A stretch of DNA of 64,000 nucleotides from positions 26,001 through 90,000 of the forward strand of contig JAODUO010001348.1 of assembly GCA_025642075.2 (NCBI GenBank), written 5' to 3'. Position numbers and translations under genes: made by a program. Origin of the DNA: Ridgeia piscesae. Its lineage: Eukaryota; Annelida; Polychaeta; Sabellida; Siboglinidae. Below, piece after piece: positions 13,601 through 29,034 of the stretch (its first letter is position 1; each line of letters starts with the position of its first letter). Under the pieces are notes generated by a model, which did no database searches, was not told the origin of the DNA, and saw only the letters and a list, made by a program, of their open reading frames with translations.

Positions 13601-16600
13601 GTGACAAACACACACACCCGAGTTAACAGTGACAGCAAATAAAAATTACATCAGAGAAAATGGCACAATTCTGGTAAAACGTTACTGAAACAGAAATAAA
13701 AATTTCTAATTTAATGTTTTTAATCAAACATTCATTAAAAGTAGTACACCGAAACGTTAAACATTCCGTTTAAATTCACTTAACCAGACTACCTTCATCG
13801 AGCATCTTTTTGAGTGCGCTGGGCCAGTCTACACCCCCAGTGTCAGTGTCGCCATCTGGCTTGAAGTAGGTGGCACTACACAGCTCCGAGAGAGTCTTGC
13901 TGCTGGTCCAGAATTCTGCCCCGGGACGAAGCGCGTCTCTGAGGATGACCGAAGGACTGTTGCTGACCACACCATGTGTCTTGTCTGATAGTCTCCCCCG
14001 CTCAAACAGCACCTAAAGTGGGTGGTACGAAGATATTTTTCATTTACTTAATAAAAACACTATTTGTCGTAAAACCGCCACACACAACCATGCACAAGTT
14101 GTGCAACATTAAACTAAAAACAGTTTCACCATTTTCTTGTGTTATTACAATAACACAAACACCTTTACGATTTGGCAGAACTGTCGAGTTTCCTAAATAT
14201 ACTAAAACAGGTCCATGTACAAAGTATCACAAGGTTCTGCACAGGATGACTGACTTTTCGAAGGAATTGGCACATGTATTTCGTCACTCAAGAAACATCC
14301 CTGTTTTGATGCTATGCACTTGATGATAAAGCTGCTTAGCGCCACCTAGTGGGCAAAGTCTGTGACCTGTATGTGCTCTGAATGACCAGTCCAAGGATTC
14401 CTCTGTGGAGTCCTGTCTGACTCAGCCATTGTACAAGACAGCATCCAGAACAGACTGGACTAAGAACAACTAGCACAGGGTGACAGAACACCTCAGACAG
14501 CTGACATCCAATATCAAACGTAATGACTTGGAGACTCAGAGGGCTCACCCACACAAAGAGGTTGGTCAATCGCATAATCAATAAGCAATGTTCAAGTTGG
14601 ACTGATGTAAATATCAATGTCCAATACCAAAATAAAGCTGTCTCTGATCATCACATCCAAAAAACTAATTCTGTTTTACATGGGACATTATGAGCTGATC
14701 CCTTAACTTATTAAGATATAAACTATATCTAAACTGAATATTCTCTTTGCATTTCAAAAATAAAATTACATCTAAAGTGATTTTGTTTTCGATTTTAACA
14801 AACTCACAATACAAATTAAATGCAGAAATGAAAAACCAGTTGAACTAAAAATGACTTAGAAAGCACATCTGTGTGAAGGTAAGACATACATTTTTCTGAA
14901 GAAGACAAGACTTCACGCTTGACCGAAGTCCTAGTTCATGTCCCTTCGCACTTACCTGTGTGGCGGGATAGTGACACAGCAGAGTTCGCAGCCTAGAACA
15001 GTGACGGTCATCTGTGAACTGACCAAGCTGAAACAAGAATATAACCAGTTCACCTGATTCAACAGAACACCACAATAAAATATTAACAGTAACAAATTAC
15101 ATCAGCGCCAATATCCTCAGTGAATCTGCACTCAGTGGCACGATAAAACCAACTCATTGCTCAGTGCAAAAGTCATCACCAAATGGATGGAAGTACTGAG
15201 AAGGGAGGAACAGTGATGTTAAAAAGACTTTCAGGTGATGGTAAAATGTAATATTTCTTACTGATCTCACAACGACAGTTCCAGAGTTGCCATGGCAGAG
15301 TGGTGGTCGGGCGGTAGAGCGCTGGCCTGTCAATCGAGGGGACGGTGGTTCAATTCCACCTACCGCTGTTTCGAAACTTAGGCAATTTCGTTCACCCCAC
15401 ATTTGCTTGTCTTTCGGAAGAGACACTAAAAGCCGGTGGTCCCTTCTATCTGGTGTCTATGCCAGGGGAAGTAAAAGATCCCACACAGGGGCTAAATATG
15501 TAACCTGTAGTGGACTCACAAATCCTCGTTGGACTTTAGACGTCCTACAAAGGGCCCCGTCCAGTATCTGAGAGATGAACTGAAAAATCTCTAGTTCTAG
15601 GTAATGGTTTGGTTTGGGGTAGCATTGAAGATTTCTTTGTCAACCACAACATGGCGCAGTTGCAACTCGAATGCTGCAACATGGTGCTGTAGATTTTCGA
15701 GAGTCGATCCTCCATTTCAACACCGATGCGGAATTAAATTAGAGAAGGGTAAAGAGTGTATGATGTGCATGATGTCTTGAGGGATTAAGTTTGAGGTAGG
15801 TAAAAAGTACACGATTCTTCTCGCACTGGCACTGCCCATGTACTTACCCAGAATTTTCCAACTGTGCAGTCTACAAAACAGACGCCATATTCACTGCCAC
15901 AGCCACTCGCGTCATTGGCCTGAAACAATCGACACAATGAATGAAGGGCTTCTGGGTAAATTACATTATCAATCTGCTTCTTTTGTTGATAAATAAAAAC
16001 CTGAACATGCTATCTGAATACCTTAAATATACAAAAACAATGCGACTGATAACAACTCGTGGAACGGTTTACTACAGATTCCGGTAATGACATTTCACCA
16101 ATTCAGAAATGTCATTAGGATGGGTGTACTTCACCCCAACAGTTTTCAAATGCAAGCTAAACATAAAGGAAAACTTGTCTTCATCTTTAATTATATTAGC
16201 TATGTGCAATATTTCTAATGATTAAGATGTTTTACGCCTTAGTGCAGTGGGTATCAAGATTAATGGCAACTTATGTTTTATGGACAACAATATTATGAGA
16301 TGCGATCTGGACGAGCACTAACAAGTCGCAGTATGAACTTAGCCCACTAGATGGCGCTAAATAGTTTGATCATCAAGTGACACCATATTATATGCATGTT
16401 TTTTTATTAAGCAGAAAATGTTTAATCCACACGACTAAAAATAAACATCTTCGGTACAACGGACACGTTTTTGACATCCTGTAGCATGATCATGTGGTAA
16501 CTAATCTCTTTCTACCAGAAATTACACCATGTTACACTACAAACTTGAAGAGACAAACTTCCATTGTCTAACTAGTAATTGTGTGGGCAAAACTGTGACG

Positions 16601-19600
16601 GGACCTTTTCTGTGAGAGCGAGAAGATAGGTGGCACCAGCAGCATCGGAGTCGCCATAACTGTCAGTGAAACAGGGCCTCCTGGTGGCAGCGGTCTGAAC
16701 ACTGCAAACTTCACGCGTCACGACCTTGTCGAACTTCGTGCATGCCCGCCCCACTGAAAACGGAGACACTGCAGGTAAAACGTCTATGTACAGACTAATT
16801 AAGATATGTTGAAACAATTATATATGAAAGTGAATTGCAATGTCACATCAATGTCATATCAATAACCGGTGCATCAACGTTCTATTGTTGTCTGTGCAAA
16901 TGTGTTAACATCCATATTTTAAAAGGTTTGAAAAAGGTTGCCTAAAAATATTTAAAATGTTTTAATCAATATACTTCATATCATAAAATGTGTTCATATA
17001 TCATACGCATCTCAAAAACTATCTGCATGTGCAAGGTGTATTTAAATAATGATGAATTTGGTTAAAAATAGATACGAGGTTGCTTCATTGAAAAGAAAAA
17101 CGTTGTTTGGCGTCATAATTCACTAAGGAAAGATTTCACACGACGTAATGTAAACTCACTCTTCCGGCATCTCTCAGCCATCATGTCAGGCGTCTCCATC
17201 TGTTCAATGCGAGCCACTTTGTAGCCTTTCTGCATGAGAGTGTCTGCGTACCGGCCGAACGCTATCTCTGGAAACCCTGCATGTGCATACTCCCCCTAGC
17301 GACAACAAAACACATGGTAATAACAGAAGCATTTACATAGCACCATAAATCCATGTTTGAAGGCACCAACATTGAAATAGCAGTAATAAATTCAAGATTA
17401 TAAAACTGTGGCATCGAGTGTCCAAATGAATTATCACTAAGAACTAAAGTTAAAATATATGATACCACAATTCTGAAATTATACAAAATATGGTTGGGAG
17501 TTTAACGGAAATGTTCAAATAATGAGATGACAACATTTTGGATCTTACTCTTTAAAAATCTGAATAATTTGTTAACTGTAAATGGCCGTGATATGTAAAT
17601 ATATTTTACAGAATCTAATATGATGAACGTACGATACGAGCAGGTTAGGAGTCCGTTGGACTCCATTGGTTTCTAGTAAAAAGTTAAGCTTGACATGTGT
17701 TTACAAACATGACAGTGGGTGAATGGGAATACCTTCATGTAGATGAGACCCAACTCCTTCACGGCAATGACAGCGTCATTGTGGAACAACTCGTAAAACT
17801 TGCCCATCTATCAACAGACAGACAGTTTTGCCACAGATCTGTATAATCTGCTCTCAAATTGCTAGTGTTATGTAGTATTCTTTGCAATACATTCCACTCA
17901 CAGCAAGTATGACACAGACATAGACACCCGTGTGTCTGCTTACAGAACACAAGCGCAATATCTTATCAGTGTATCCATGAATCTCTTACCAATTTAAACC
18001 ATCCAAAATGAGCATTACGAAAATAATTCCATTTTAAATTAAATAATGATAAAATATTATTTAAAAAATAATTCCGCATAACAAATATAAACGGTTTGCA
18101 TTTATCTCTTTTTAGCAGGGTGTCAAATGTTACCACATATTGTTACCTTGAAGAAGAGAACGATGTCGAAGTGTTTTGACTTCAGTTTCCACCACTGGCG
18201 CATTGCCTGCAACAGGTCACATGACTTCTGTTGAGCATGGGAATGGTGCAAATACAAAATAACGGTAAGTTCTTATGTTGCGCAGTGTAGTGTTTTTTAG
18301 GATTGTTCAACACTAAAAACACTTTACACGTTATTATCTGGCAGACATGTTCATTCATTCAAACACCATCTCAGGTTCACTGGGAAGCATTCAGCCATGC
18401 TGTAATTAATATGCAAAGAGTATTCGTACGCAAATATCCACCTCTCGCTGTCTATAGCTGATTGAATTGGAGCAACATAAAGTGAATAAACTTGTCCAAG
18501 ATGTGACATGACAGCACAGGATTGTAATCCAGGTTCCCTCAATCGAGTCTGACATTATCAGGGCTGCCAACTTAAAGATATTTTCCGTAATGATCGGGGG
18601 GGGGGCAGCAGGGGGCCTACCCTTATATTAAAGAGTAAATATTTTACACTTGGTTTAGGGACAAATGTGTAACGTTATCTCCTGTTCCTGGTCAATCTGG
18701 CAGAACTGGAAATATATCATTGAGGGGGTCCTCCTGAGTTAGAAGACTTGACTATTTGTGGATAAATCGCCCATACAAATTGTGACAGTCAGCCCATTCC
18801 CTGGCTGTAATTAAATCCCAAGTTACTGAAACGTTGATGAATTGTTTCTTTCACTAGTCTGGGTTTGCCCCCTGCCCAACCACCACAGCAGCCACAGCTG
18901 TCATTTGCTGATAAATTGCAACTAGTGAATTATTACATTTTCTTAGGCATGACCACTGGGTATGAACTTGTCAGGACATTAGTTTAAGTTTCGGCAGTTC
19001 TTTGATGTGTACTAGTCTGAAGTCTGATATGTTTATTTCCATAATACAGGAGCAGTTCCAGTTCTACTGTAATCTGAGGTCAATTTCCATAATGATTACG
19101 GAAAATGCGTAATGGTAGGCTACTGAGTTCCGCACTTACAAGTAGTTGTAAATGTTACCATTATACAACTGTAAATCAAACATAGTTATGTAGAATGCAT
19201 CAGTAAACTAACCCTGTAATTTGTTGCAAATGCTTATTACAACCGCATGACCTTACTCCATATACCTGATCTATGGGGATTCTATGCATCAACAGTATTA
19301 AAGGGAATAGAAACAAGGCTTTACCTAAAAAAAAATTTCCATGTATACATAAAGATTAAGTATGTATGTAACATTTGACATCATTCAAAATATAAATAAA
19401 AATACATTTATAGTATAAATTCGGTTTTAAACCCGCCAGTATAGCTTCCGATTCCTGCGGAAAGCCGATATTAATAAGGCGATCGATCACGTGGTATTGT
19501 GGCGTCAAAGATGACAGGCGGACCTTTTTATGTATTCAGAGCATGTTTACAAGAAATTTTTTTGGGTCGGAACGAGCATCATGATAAATTATTGTGCGAC

Positions 19601-22600
19601 ATTCCAATGTAGTGCAAACACTAGTCATCACAGGGAACAAATATTATTTATCTTACGGTTCCACATGAATCAATTGTTTTTACAAAATTGAAGCCAGAGG
19701 TTTCATGGAGCCCTGATTGAGAGTCGGTTCGTGCCGCTGCCTTTGACTTGTTTTCTGAGTAACTGCATCATTTGCAGCCACAAACATTTAACTAACGACA
19801 GAAATGCTTTAATATCACTAGTATGCTGATGTATGAAGGAGGAGTTGTAAATTTAACGTTTTAACGTAACACTTTAAATCCGGGACCCAAATCCCGCAAG
19901 TCAGCATAGCTAAGTTGGTAAACGGGTTAGTTAGTTAGTTGTGTTCACTTTTACAATTGGAAGGACACCAGTTCGAACCTGACACAAAACTATTTTTTAT
20001 ACTTTTGTTTATGTTTTCACTAAATAATAATTATAAACCAAATGAATTAAAATCAATGAATGATGTACTCTTGTTGTTGTTGTAGTAATTATTTATTCAC
20101 GATAAAAATGAAAATATGGTAATTGTATAATTATAATTAACAATGATGTATATTTCTAAATTAAAATTATTGTTACTACTCTTGAAAACAAATTGTGATT
20201 TGTCTTGATAAATGAAATTTAGATATATATACGTCATTGCTATAGACGATTAACATATTTCCAATTTCATGGAGTAAAAATAATTACTACAAAAATAACG
20301 CAAATACAAGCAGTACAGACCATTGTTTTGTGATTCGACTATAAGTATTATTTTGTGAAAAATTTAACAAAACAGTCATTGGGGTGCGAACTGGTGTTTT
20401 TCCTATTGTAAAAGTGAACACTGTTTGTAATGTATTTGTCCTGATCTGGATTGTGGCACAGCGGCTGCAACTGACAAAATAATATAAAATAACTTTGCAA
20501 ATGAACCGAAGACGGCGGTGATCTCAGACAGGCTTCAATTCAATCTAGCATAATATTTTCTACAATTTTTTATTTGTAAGGAATCTTAAGATAAATATAT
20601 GTTCCCTATGATGACCAGTGTTTGTAGTATATGGGAATATCACACAATAATTCATTTTTATGCTCGTTTCGACCCAAAAGTTTCCTTGTAAACATGCTCT
20701 GAATGCAAAGATACAGTGGTCCTGATGCCAGTAGGTGTTCTGTCTGACGTCACAACTGGGCATCCAGAAAATATGCATATTCGAAAAAGTCCACTGGCAT
20801 TGCATAAAATGTAGAATTTCTAATTTGTTAATTTGTTTAATTTTTTTTACTTGGTGGGAATGGAAATATAATACAAATTCAAACATTAGGTTGTTTAAAA
20901 TCAAACATAACTTTATTTGCTACCCGTCAGACTAGTTTTCATATAAATTCTCGATTTAATATCAAAACTACCAGTCGTGTTACATTGAGCTACATAACTT
21001 ACAGGAGTCTGTTTGGCCAGGAAACTCTCCGGAACATATAACGTTCTTGGGTCATACTCGGGGTCGTCATTCAGTCGTTTCTGAAGGTCTCTACAACAGA
21101 GCGAATAACTGAGTAGTCCAACATGTTCAACAGGATTTCAACTATCATGTCCATGCTGAAATTATCAACTGCAAGAACTTACTTGAGTTTACCCGGCTGT
21201 AGAAAGTCAAGTATTTGATGCGGAAATGATCGGCCTTGGTCACCAGGCCCAGAGATGGACGCCTGAAACACAGAGTCAACAGTTTCGGTTTCAGTTTCAC
21301 AAAGTCTCACGCAATAATCAACAAAACAATACAACTAATTCTACTTTATGATTAAATATTTTATGTACAAATAAACATGTTATTCAGCGATGTATGGGAA
21401 GAAACGGCTTTCATCCATGTGAATATGTTTGAAAATTGTGTTACATTGTTTCAGTGTGTCCCAAAAATAGATGCACGCTAATCAAATACGTATGACATAA
21501 AAATGATAGCATATGCCACACAGAACTGGTGTTAAGCAGTGATCATTTTCTAGATATATTTTAAAACGTTTGCAGAACTGTTCTGGTGTCCAGCGACCCA
21601 GCTGTAGACGGAATAATTATTTTACGATGATGTATAAAAACATAAAATTCCACTGATGGAACTCCATGAATAGCTTTTCAAAATATTTAGAAATGTTGAG
21701 TATGTCGAGTTCTCCAAACTAAGGACAAATTTGGGAAAGTCTAAATGCATGAATCATCCACGTCCCGTTAGATCATTTCAGAAATTTCAGTGCAATACGT
21801 GCAAAACTGACAGGTTTACAAACAGACATGCAAAGACTGTTTTGTAACATAGATGCCATGTATAACAAGACTGCACATGGTACATTTGTATTTCAATATT
21901 TCCCGAGTAAAGTAACAGGTAAGTTCTCATAGAGCGCACATTCCAGTCCCTACGTCTGCTCGAACTGCTTTACACTTTACTCCCCGGCAGCCCTGTTCAA
22001 ACGGACACTGTCTCGACTTTTCTGCACTGCATTTAATGGACAATGGCTACCAGTACCGTAAATCCTGTATTACTAGCCGCGGCTACTAATACAGTAGTGT
22101 GTAGCCGAAATGAGGACGAAAACGCCAAAGTTGGGGTGCGGCTTTAAATACAGTAATTTGCCGAAACAAATTGACATTTGGGTCACAGAATTGTCGGTAT
22201 AAACGTGAAAAACTTACCGAAGAAACAAAGCCGGTTTTATAAATAACACATTGTATTACAATTGCCACTTGTGGTAAACAAATGATATAACACAGTTAAT
22301 AAAATCCCATGTCCATAAAATGTTCAGATACAACGATCATAATATGAAAACATGTCACAGTTATACTCCACAAAAGTCCCTTTCATCGTCGCTGTCAAAG
22401 AATGCGTCGGGGAAGGGAACGGCTCGGCGGCGCCATTTCATGTATCCATTTCAACGTTGGCAACATCGTTGACCGTTGCCGTGGGTACGCGTACACCAGA
22501 CAATCATCATCAAACATGATGAAATAATTCCTTTCACAGTTAATATAATCCTATGTCAGCACTACTGTAGTATTGTCGCTGTCAAAGAACGCTGTCGTGA

Positions 22601-25600
22601 ATGGCATGATGGTGTCGTTCAGTGTAGTGTGTCCGTGTCTGAGTCATTGCTGCTGCCGCACGAGCCGGGAAATAAATGTTATGTCATCGTCCTTTGTTAG
22701 CATCAATCCCACGCCGTCTGTTTTGTTTTGACATTAGTTTTAATCTCAGTTCAAAGAACAATGTTCACACGTCTATAAAAGCCAGGCTTCATGCTGATTG
22801 TCAAAATAACACCACACTCTACCAGGGCTTCCCAGCCACTGACGACCAAGTTAATTGCATTTGCTTTCTGGGTCAAGATACAATGTTGTAACCCCGACTT
22901 CCCTGTGCCTGGGCGCTGCCTGGACAAACACGGGTGGCTGGTGGCCTAATTAAGGGACGACTGTCTGAGAAAAATGTGTTACATCCGTTCCCACGCTGGT
23001 GGAGACGCCAAGTTATTACATTGTTGCTAGCCGGCAAGGAAGCGTCTTTGAAGTATAGCCGACACAGGCCTGGGTGAGGATGGGTAGCTTACATTTTATA
23101 GGTGCCAGCATTATGCATGAATCTACATGCAATCCTATAAAACCAAAACTTCTTAACATATTTTAATAATGTTAGCACCATTGAATTGCTTAAATATGTG
23201 GCTACATTTTATTCGTTGGATGTATGGACATTCTGCCACCCAATTATATTCTGATAGCATGGTGAAATTGTGGTTATGTTTTCCCCGTTTTTGTCAAAAT
23301 TAACGTAGTAATATTCCGATTAAAATACATACTGTGTCGTAATTATAAATGCATTACAATAATGAGTCTTTCAGTTATTCATTTATGATCATTATTAGCA
23401 AAGTTATGACTTCTATGAAACAGGTTAAATGTTTCCAAATTGCTTGCGCTACGGCAGTATGTCGCACGCAGTTAATGGTCTTGGCTCAAAGTTGGGGTGC
23501 AGCTTTAAATAAGGGTTTTGCCGATATCAAACAGAGCGGAGGAAATTCGGGATTTAGGTCAAAAGTCGGGGTGCGGCTTTAATTAGGGGTGCGGCTAGTA
23601 ATACAGGATTTACGGTACTCATGGTACATACATATACTAAAACATTAGAAAGCCATGTGTATTATTTTACCAATCACCATGTCAGTGTTTGGTGCAGATA
23701 GGGGTGATGATAACTAAAATGGATTTGCAACCATGCGATAATGTATCACAACACAAATTTGCATTATAAAATAATTCCCAATATTTTATTCCACCTAAAT
23801 AATTTGCATTTACATCTGGACAGAGTCCAAAATGTCACCTCCAAACTCGGCAGCCATCTTGTTTGACATACCTGCTCGGGAGCAGAGAAACCGGCCAGTC
23901 TAGTCTTCGTCTTGCTGCTCAGTGTCATTCTACTCGGGGTTGGTTTGTCACTAGTGGGTGTTGACACACTAGGTGTCGCCACAGGGCTGGTGGTTGGTGA
24001 CGAGGTTGTTCGCTGGATGCGTGGTGTGCCGGCCGGTGGAGGTTTACGCTTTCGCACCTCAACAGAAAAGGACCGCAAATGTATAATTGTACATAAAAGT
24101 TATATACAACTGCATTGATATAGTAAATGACCCAATGTGGAGTAGCTGGGACAATTCTCTGAGATGTCTTGCTTATATATTTAATTTTTTCATGATTTAA
24201 TCTTTACCAGTTATACTACACTTTTATGTAATCTAATGTATAACCTTATTTAATTTTGATTTATTCATATTTTTATCATACATAAAGGCTATTTATATGG
24301 GTCGTTTTACCTTAAATAAATATGTTCGTATTCATAAATTTATGGGAGACAGAAAAACAGATGATGTCGCATGATCAATGATTTTGGACTTGACCTTCGA
24401 GGATATTGGTGTAAAAGACGTCATTATTATTATAATGCATTTATCGGACATGGGATGGCAGAGGACAGAAGTCTGCTAAATTCCTGGGATTCAGATGTGG
24501 CTTAATTATTCAAATTATGATGCAAATCCCACACTTTGTAACCACCAACTTTACACTACGCTGTTTCTTCATAGTGACAGAAATTCGACGAACGTTCAAC
24601 AGACGTAAGACATCTTTTAAAAATAAACAAATAAATACATGTCAACAGTACACGTATACGATAACGTCAAACTCCTGCTTCGTTTCACATAGTTCAAAAG
24701 CAGAATTTTCATAAACTTGATCCACTTAACCTACTTTGGGAGTCGCCTTCCGTCGAGGCGTCTGCTCAGTTCCACTCCCCTCTGATTCAGACTCCTCCTC
24801 TTGCTCCTGCTCCTGCTCAGATTCCTCATCACTGCTCTGCTCTGCCTTGTCTGGCTTGAATTCATCAGCCGAGCTGTCATCATCTTCATCCTCCTCTTCA
24901 TCTTCGTCATCGTCATCTCCAGACTCCACTATTTTACGACGCTTGGCGTCTGACCGGAGATTCCGTGTTGGACGTCTTTTCCCTGGTGCGACCTGGGAAC
25001 ATATATATATATATATATTTTCCATTTCAGTGCTACAGCTCTCAGGTCACTGAACAGTGCCTTGACATTAACATTGACTGCATCATCTTAACTCAGGATT
25101 ACAGCTGCATCAGGAACACCATATGTTGTATATGCCGAGAGTTTAATACTCTACAAGTAACGATTGCATCATTTTACCTCTGGATTTCAGCTGCAATAAT
25201 CCATTTTAGCAACAGGGACATCATATACTATATATTCTGAAAGTTTAGTATTTAACAAGTAACATGGTTAAGATATATTTTTATTTCATAATTCACAATT
25301 AGCATAATGTCCGAACCTACTGTCACTGTTAGTTTGCAGGTTTGCCTCCATTGGTAATGTTTACAAAGACTGTTATCGCTAGCATTATTTACTTATTATG
25401 ATCATCACCCAACAAAAACATCACTAATATGATAAAAACAATCCATCTAAGTTGTTACTTGATAAATTACCTTCGATGACATAAATAATGTTGTCCGCCA
25501 TTACAGGAGTCAAAAATTGTTGCAGTAAGTAAAACAAAAAAATTGTTAGCACCATTGAAGGGCATCAGTCATAAAGGCAATATATAACACGTGCCTCCAC

Positions 25601-28600
25601 ATAGTGGATAATTGTACATAAAACGATTTGAATAGCAGACATCATCAATGCCACAATTGTGTCCTGTCATATTCAAATGTCACACATCGTGCGGCCGCAA
25701 CAGAGGGCTGTTGTACCAAGACAGTTAAGTAAGCTATAATTGAACATTCACTGTTGTTGTTGGTGTTGTAGTTATACTGTAGAGATTGTATCTAGTCTGA
25801 CAACACACTCATATTTATACAATACAATCAAATTTATAGAATTTGTACTTAACTATTTGTAAAAGTGCACCTGAAACAACCGAGTACAAATCAGTATATA
25901 CAACTTCATGTAAATTGCTCAAGGAATAAATTCTAAATAAATATTGAAAAGGCATAAAAATAAACAAGATCAAACTGGAGTAATATAAAGAACCCTTGCC
26001 TCAGTCGACTCGTTTTCTTTTCCACTATCAAATTCTGCATCAAAGATTTCTTCTGCAAGAACAAAGCCAATTTCTCATGTACATGATATAATATTTAAGT
26101 AATAATATTATTACCACTTTAATACCCATTACAGTCACACACATGCACTGTATACGATTTCACCTTACAATAAACTTAATTGAGTAAACATGACACTAGT
26201 TGTCTACATTTACACTGAAATGAAACCGAGGTGCAATGAGCCTATCCAATTATGTGCCACTAGACTTTAATAAATTTAACAGATTAGCCACCCATAAAAG
26301 TATTTGGCACATAATAGTTTACACTAGCAGAGTATTGTCATTGCTCACCACTTGTCGCAGCAGAACAAGTCATTACAATGGTGCCAAATTGATGTAATGA
26401 AAACTCACAGATACCGATAATATTGTTTCTGCTCTTTTTTTTTTTAAATATACAAAACAGTAAAAGGTAACACAATGCAGGCTCACTGCAAACCAGGTAT
26501 AGCATCACACCCTCTTATTCTGCAGACGAGCCGAAAACAGGTTTTGTGATTTTGGCAGAAAGATGTATCCTGCGATCTTGTCATTTAACGTCCCAATTAT
26601 TTTTTATTAAATGCTGATATACTAATAAAATGCATGCTTTCACAAACCCACATATTAAAAACAATATTTGATATGATTCAAACACAAAACAACACTTTTT
26701 ATTCAATTGCAATTTTGCATCAATTTTAGCAACATTTGAATAAAATCTCTGGAGTACATTTCAATATGTGAGACTATACCATTTTAAAGCAGAATTTAAA
26801 GTAGAAAGACGGGTGAAACATTGAAGGAACACACAAAGGTCTTTCAAATCATAGACATTGTCAGTTATGCCGTGAAAATGGGTGTCACACGTGTGTTTGT
26901 AGTTCATCTCAGGTCATGAAACACATCTCAACTGGCTTGTTGAATGTGTATGTATGTGAGATTATGAGTTAACATCCACATGTCCACAAAACGATTTGCA
27001 ACATTTCATCCTACAGTTGATGCAACACGAATCAGTTAAAATGCCAGTATTACCATCAAATTTGTCTACTTCCATTTCTTCGTCAGAAGACACGTGCCCA
27101 ACGATGAGTTTCATTCTCTCGTCCTTAGTCAACTTCAGAGCTTTCTCTGCTTCGTCTGCCCCCTGGCGACAGCTCACGTTGCTGGTGAAGTACACTCCAC
27201 CTCGCTTGCACTCCTTCACGTCTGTTCCATCAAATGGCTTCACAAACCTAAACAATCACACTTTATACATACTTTATACAGATCTTTGTAGTTTGGCAAA
27301 CAGTAATTTCCAGCTTTGTAACTCAGCTGAGTTTTGGGTGATTTGATTGGAAATTTGGAACACGTCAAAAATTACCAGGGTAATGTTAGCAAAATATTTA
27401 GTCAGAGGATAACTAAGGTTTCAATTGAGGATCTTGGCCAAGTGGGCCAATCTAGATTGTAGAAAGCCTTGGGGCATTTTGGACAATGCAACAAAATAAA
27501 ATGATACATCATTGCCCAACAAAACAAAATTTCCACACTTGTAAATCACGTTGATATGAAAGTTTATTCAGAACATTGTACTGTTGAAATAGTAGGGCCT
27601 ACAGTGAGAAACTGACAGATGGCCTGGTTATTGCACGAAGTTGTAGGCTACGTCAGGGGATAACACGTTTACACTTCTACTTGCCGTAACTTTGATTTCT
27701 CTGGTGACACTGATTTTGTGCAACATCTTCCGTAAAAAGACATTTACTAATCGACTGATTATGATTCATAAGTTTACAAATATTAGTTTACAAGTGCATG
27801 TTTTCGATTTGCTGCGACCTGTCAGCAAACACTGACATGACAAATGTGGCGCGCATTTTTGCAAATTCATGGACGAAAAGTTCACCACATAAATTTATTC
27901 ATTTTAAAACTTTACGTCATTGTAAAAAATATTATGTTGTGATTGTTGTCATTCTAACAATTTTATATATGTACTATTTAACGCGGACTGAACGATATAT
28001 AGGCTGTTTGACTGATGACAAAGTTGAAGACTGAATCAGATCTGGCCAAATCCAACAGCTGCTGCTGTGGTAATGCTTTACAATTCAACTCATCATACAT
28101 TTCGTTTCCCCCGTGGCATCGATTTCATGCAACAGTTGCAGTGATGATCAACTGTCTAATTGACTGACAAAAAATCACAAGTTTCCAAACACATTTACTA
28201 GTGCAGGTTTTTGATTTGCTGCGACCAATCAATGTTGGCGAAAGGCGTACCGTCGCGAAGTGCTGCTGATTCAACATTTCTAGCGCTAAATCACTGCCGT
28301 TCACTGCAAACTGGTAATTTTAATATAAAGGATACTGAGAATGTATTATTTTAGTATAACATTTCCACAATACATAGCCAAATTCTGCCATCTAGCTTGG
28401 CATGCATGTCACACTTTCGGCATGTTATCATGAGCGCGGTGCTTCCCGGTCGATGCTAGCAGAGTTCGGCTTAATGGCGGACATCTACTATATCCGTACG
28501 GAGAAGAATTATTGCTGGTCTTCGCACGCGACTGATTCCACTGTTCGCGTTTGCAAAATAGTGCCACAGGACCGCTGAACAATCATAAATATGCTTGTAT

Positions 28601-28966
28601 ATTTTAATATAAGATTACTTTTTGCATGGGCGCGGTGACTCAATCTGTGTGCGCCGAGTGCTGTATTTGGTGTAAAAAGCAGTGAACGGGTTGGCACCCG
28701 ACTATATGTGTGCGTTGTTCACACCGATCTCAAACATCTCGACCAGAACAACCTGGTCAAACGAAGGAGGGGACTTGTATGTCCCTAAAGCACGAACAAA
28801 TGTTTTCAAGAACTCCATTGCTGTAAATGGTGCACACATATGGAATGAACAAGACCCAATAATAAGAAACTGGAACTCTCTCTCTGCCTTTAAGACGACA
28901 CATATGCATCATGTTTTTAACTAGAAAACAGTGACGCACGATTCAATGAACACTTACTAAACGTTT

Positions 28967-29034
<68 letters not shown>

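Noticed and set aside
15290..15365. Possible tRNA gene
   Set aside because: It lacks a proper cloverleaf and continues directly into a conserved SINE body.
19900..19983. Possible tRNA gene (good A and B boxes)
   Set aside because: The space between the boxes is too long, the acceptor stem is only about 5 bp, and it is embedded in a palindromic repeat. It is treated as a tRNA-like relic.
28682..28924. Possible small gene
   Set aside because: The translation is the C-terminal tail of a non-LTR reverse transcriptase, 5'-truncated.
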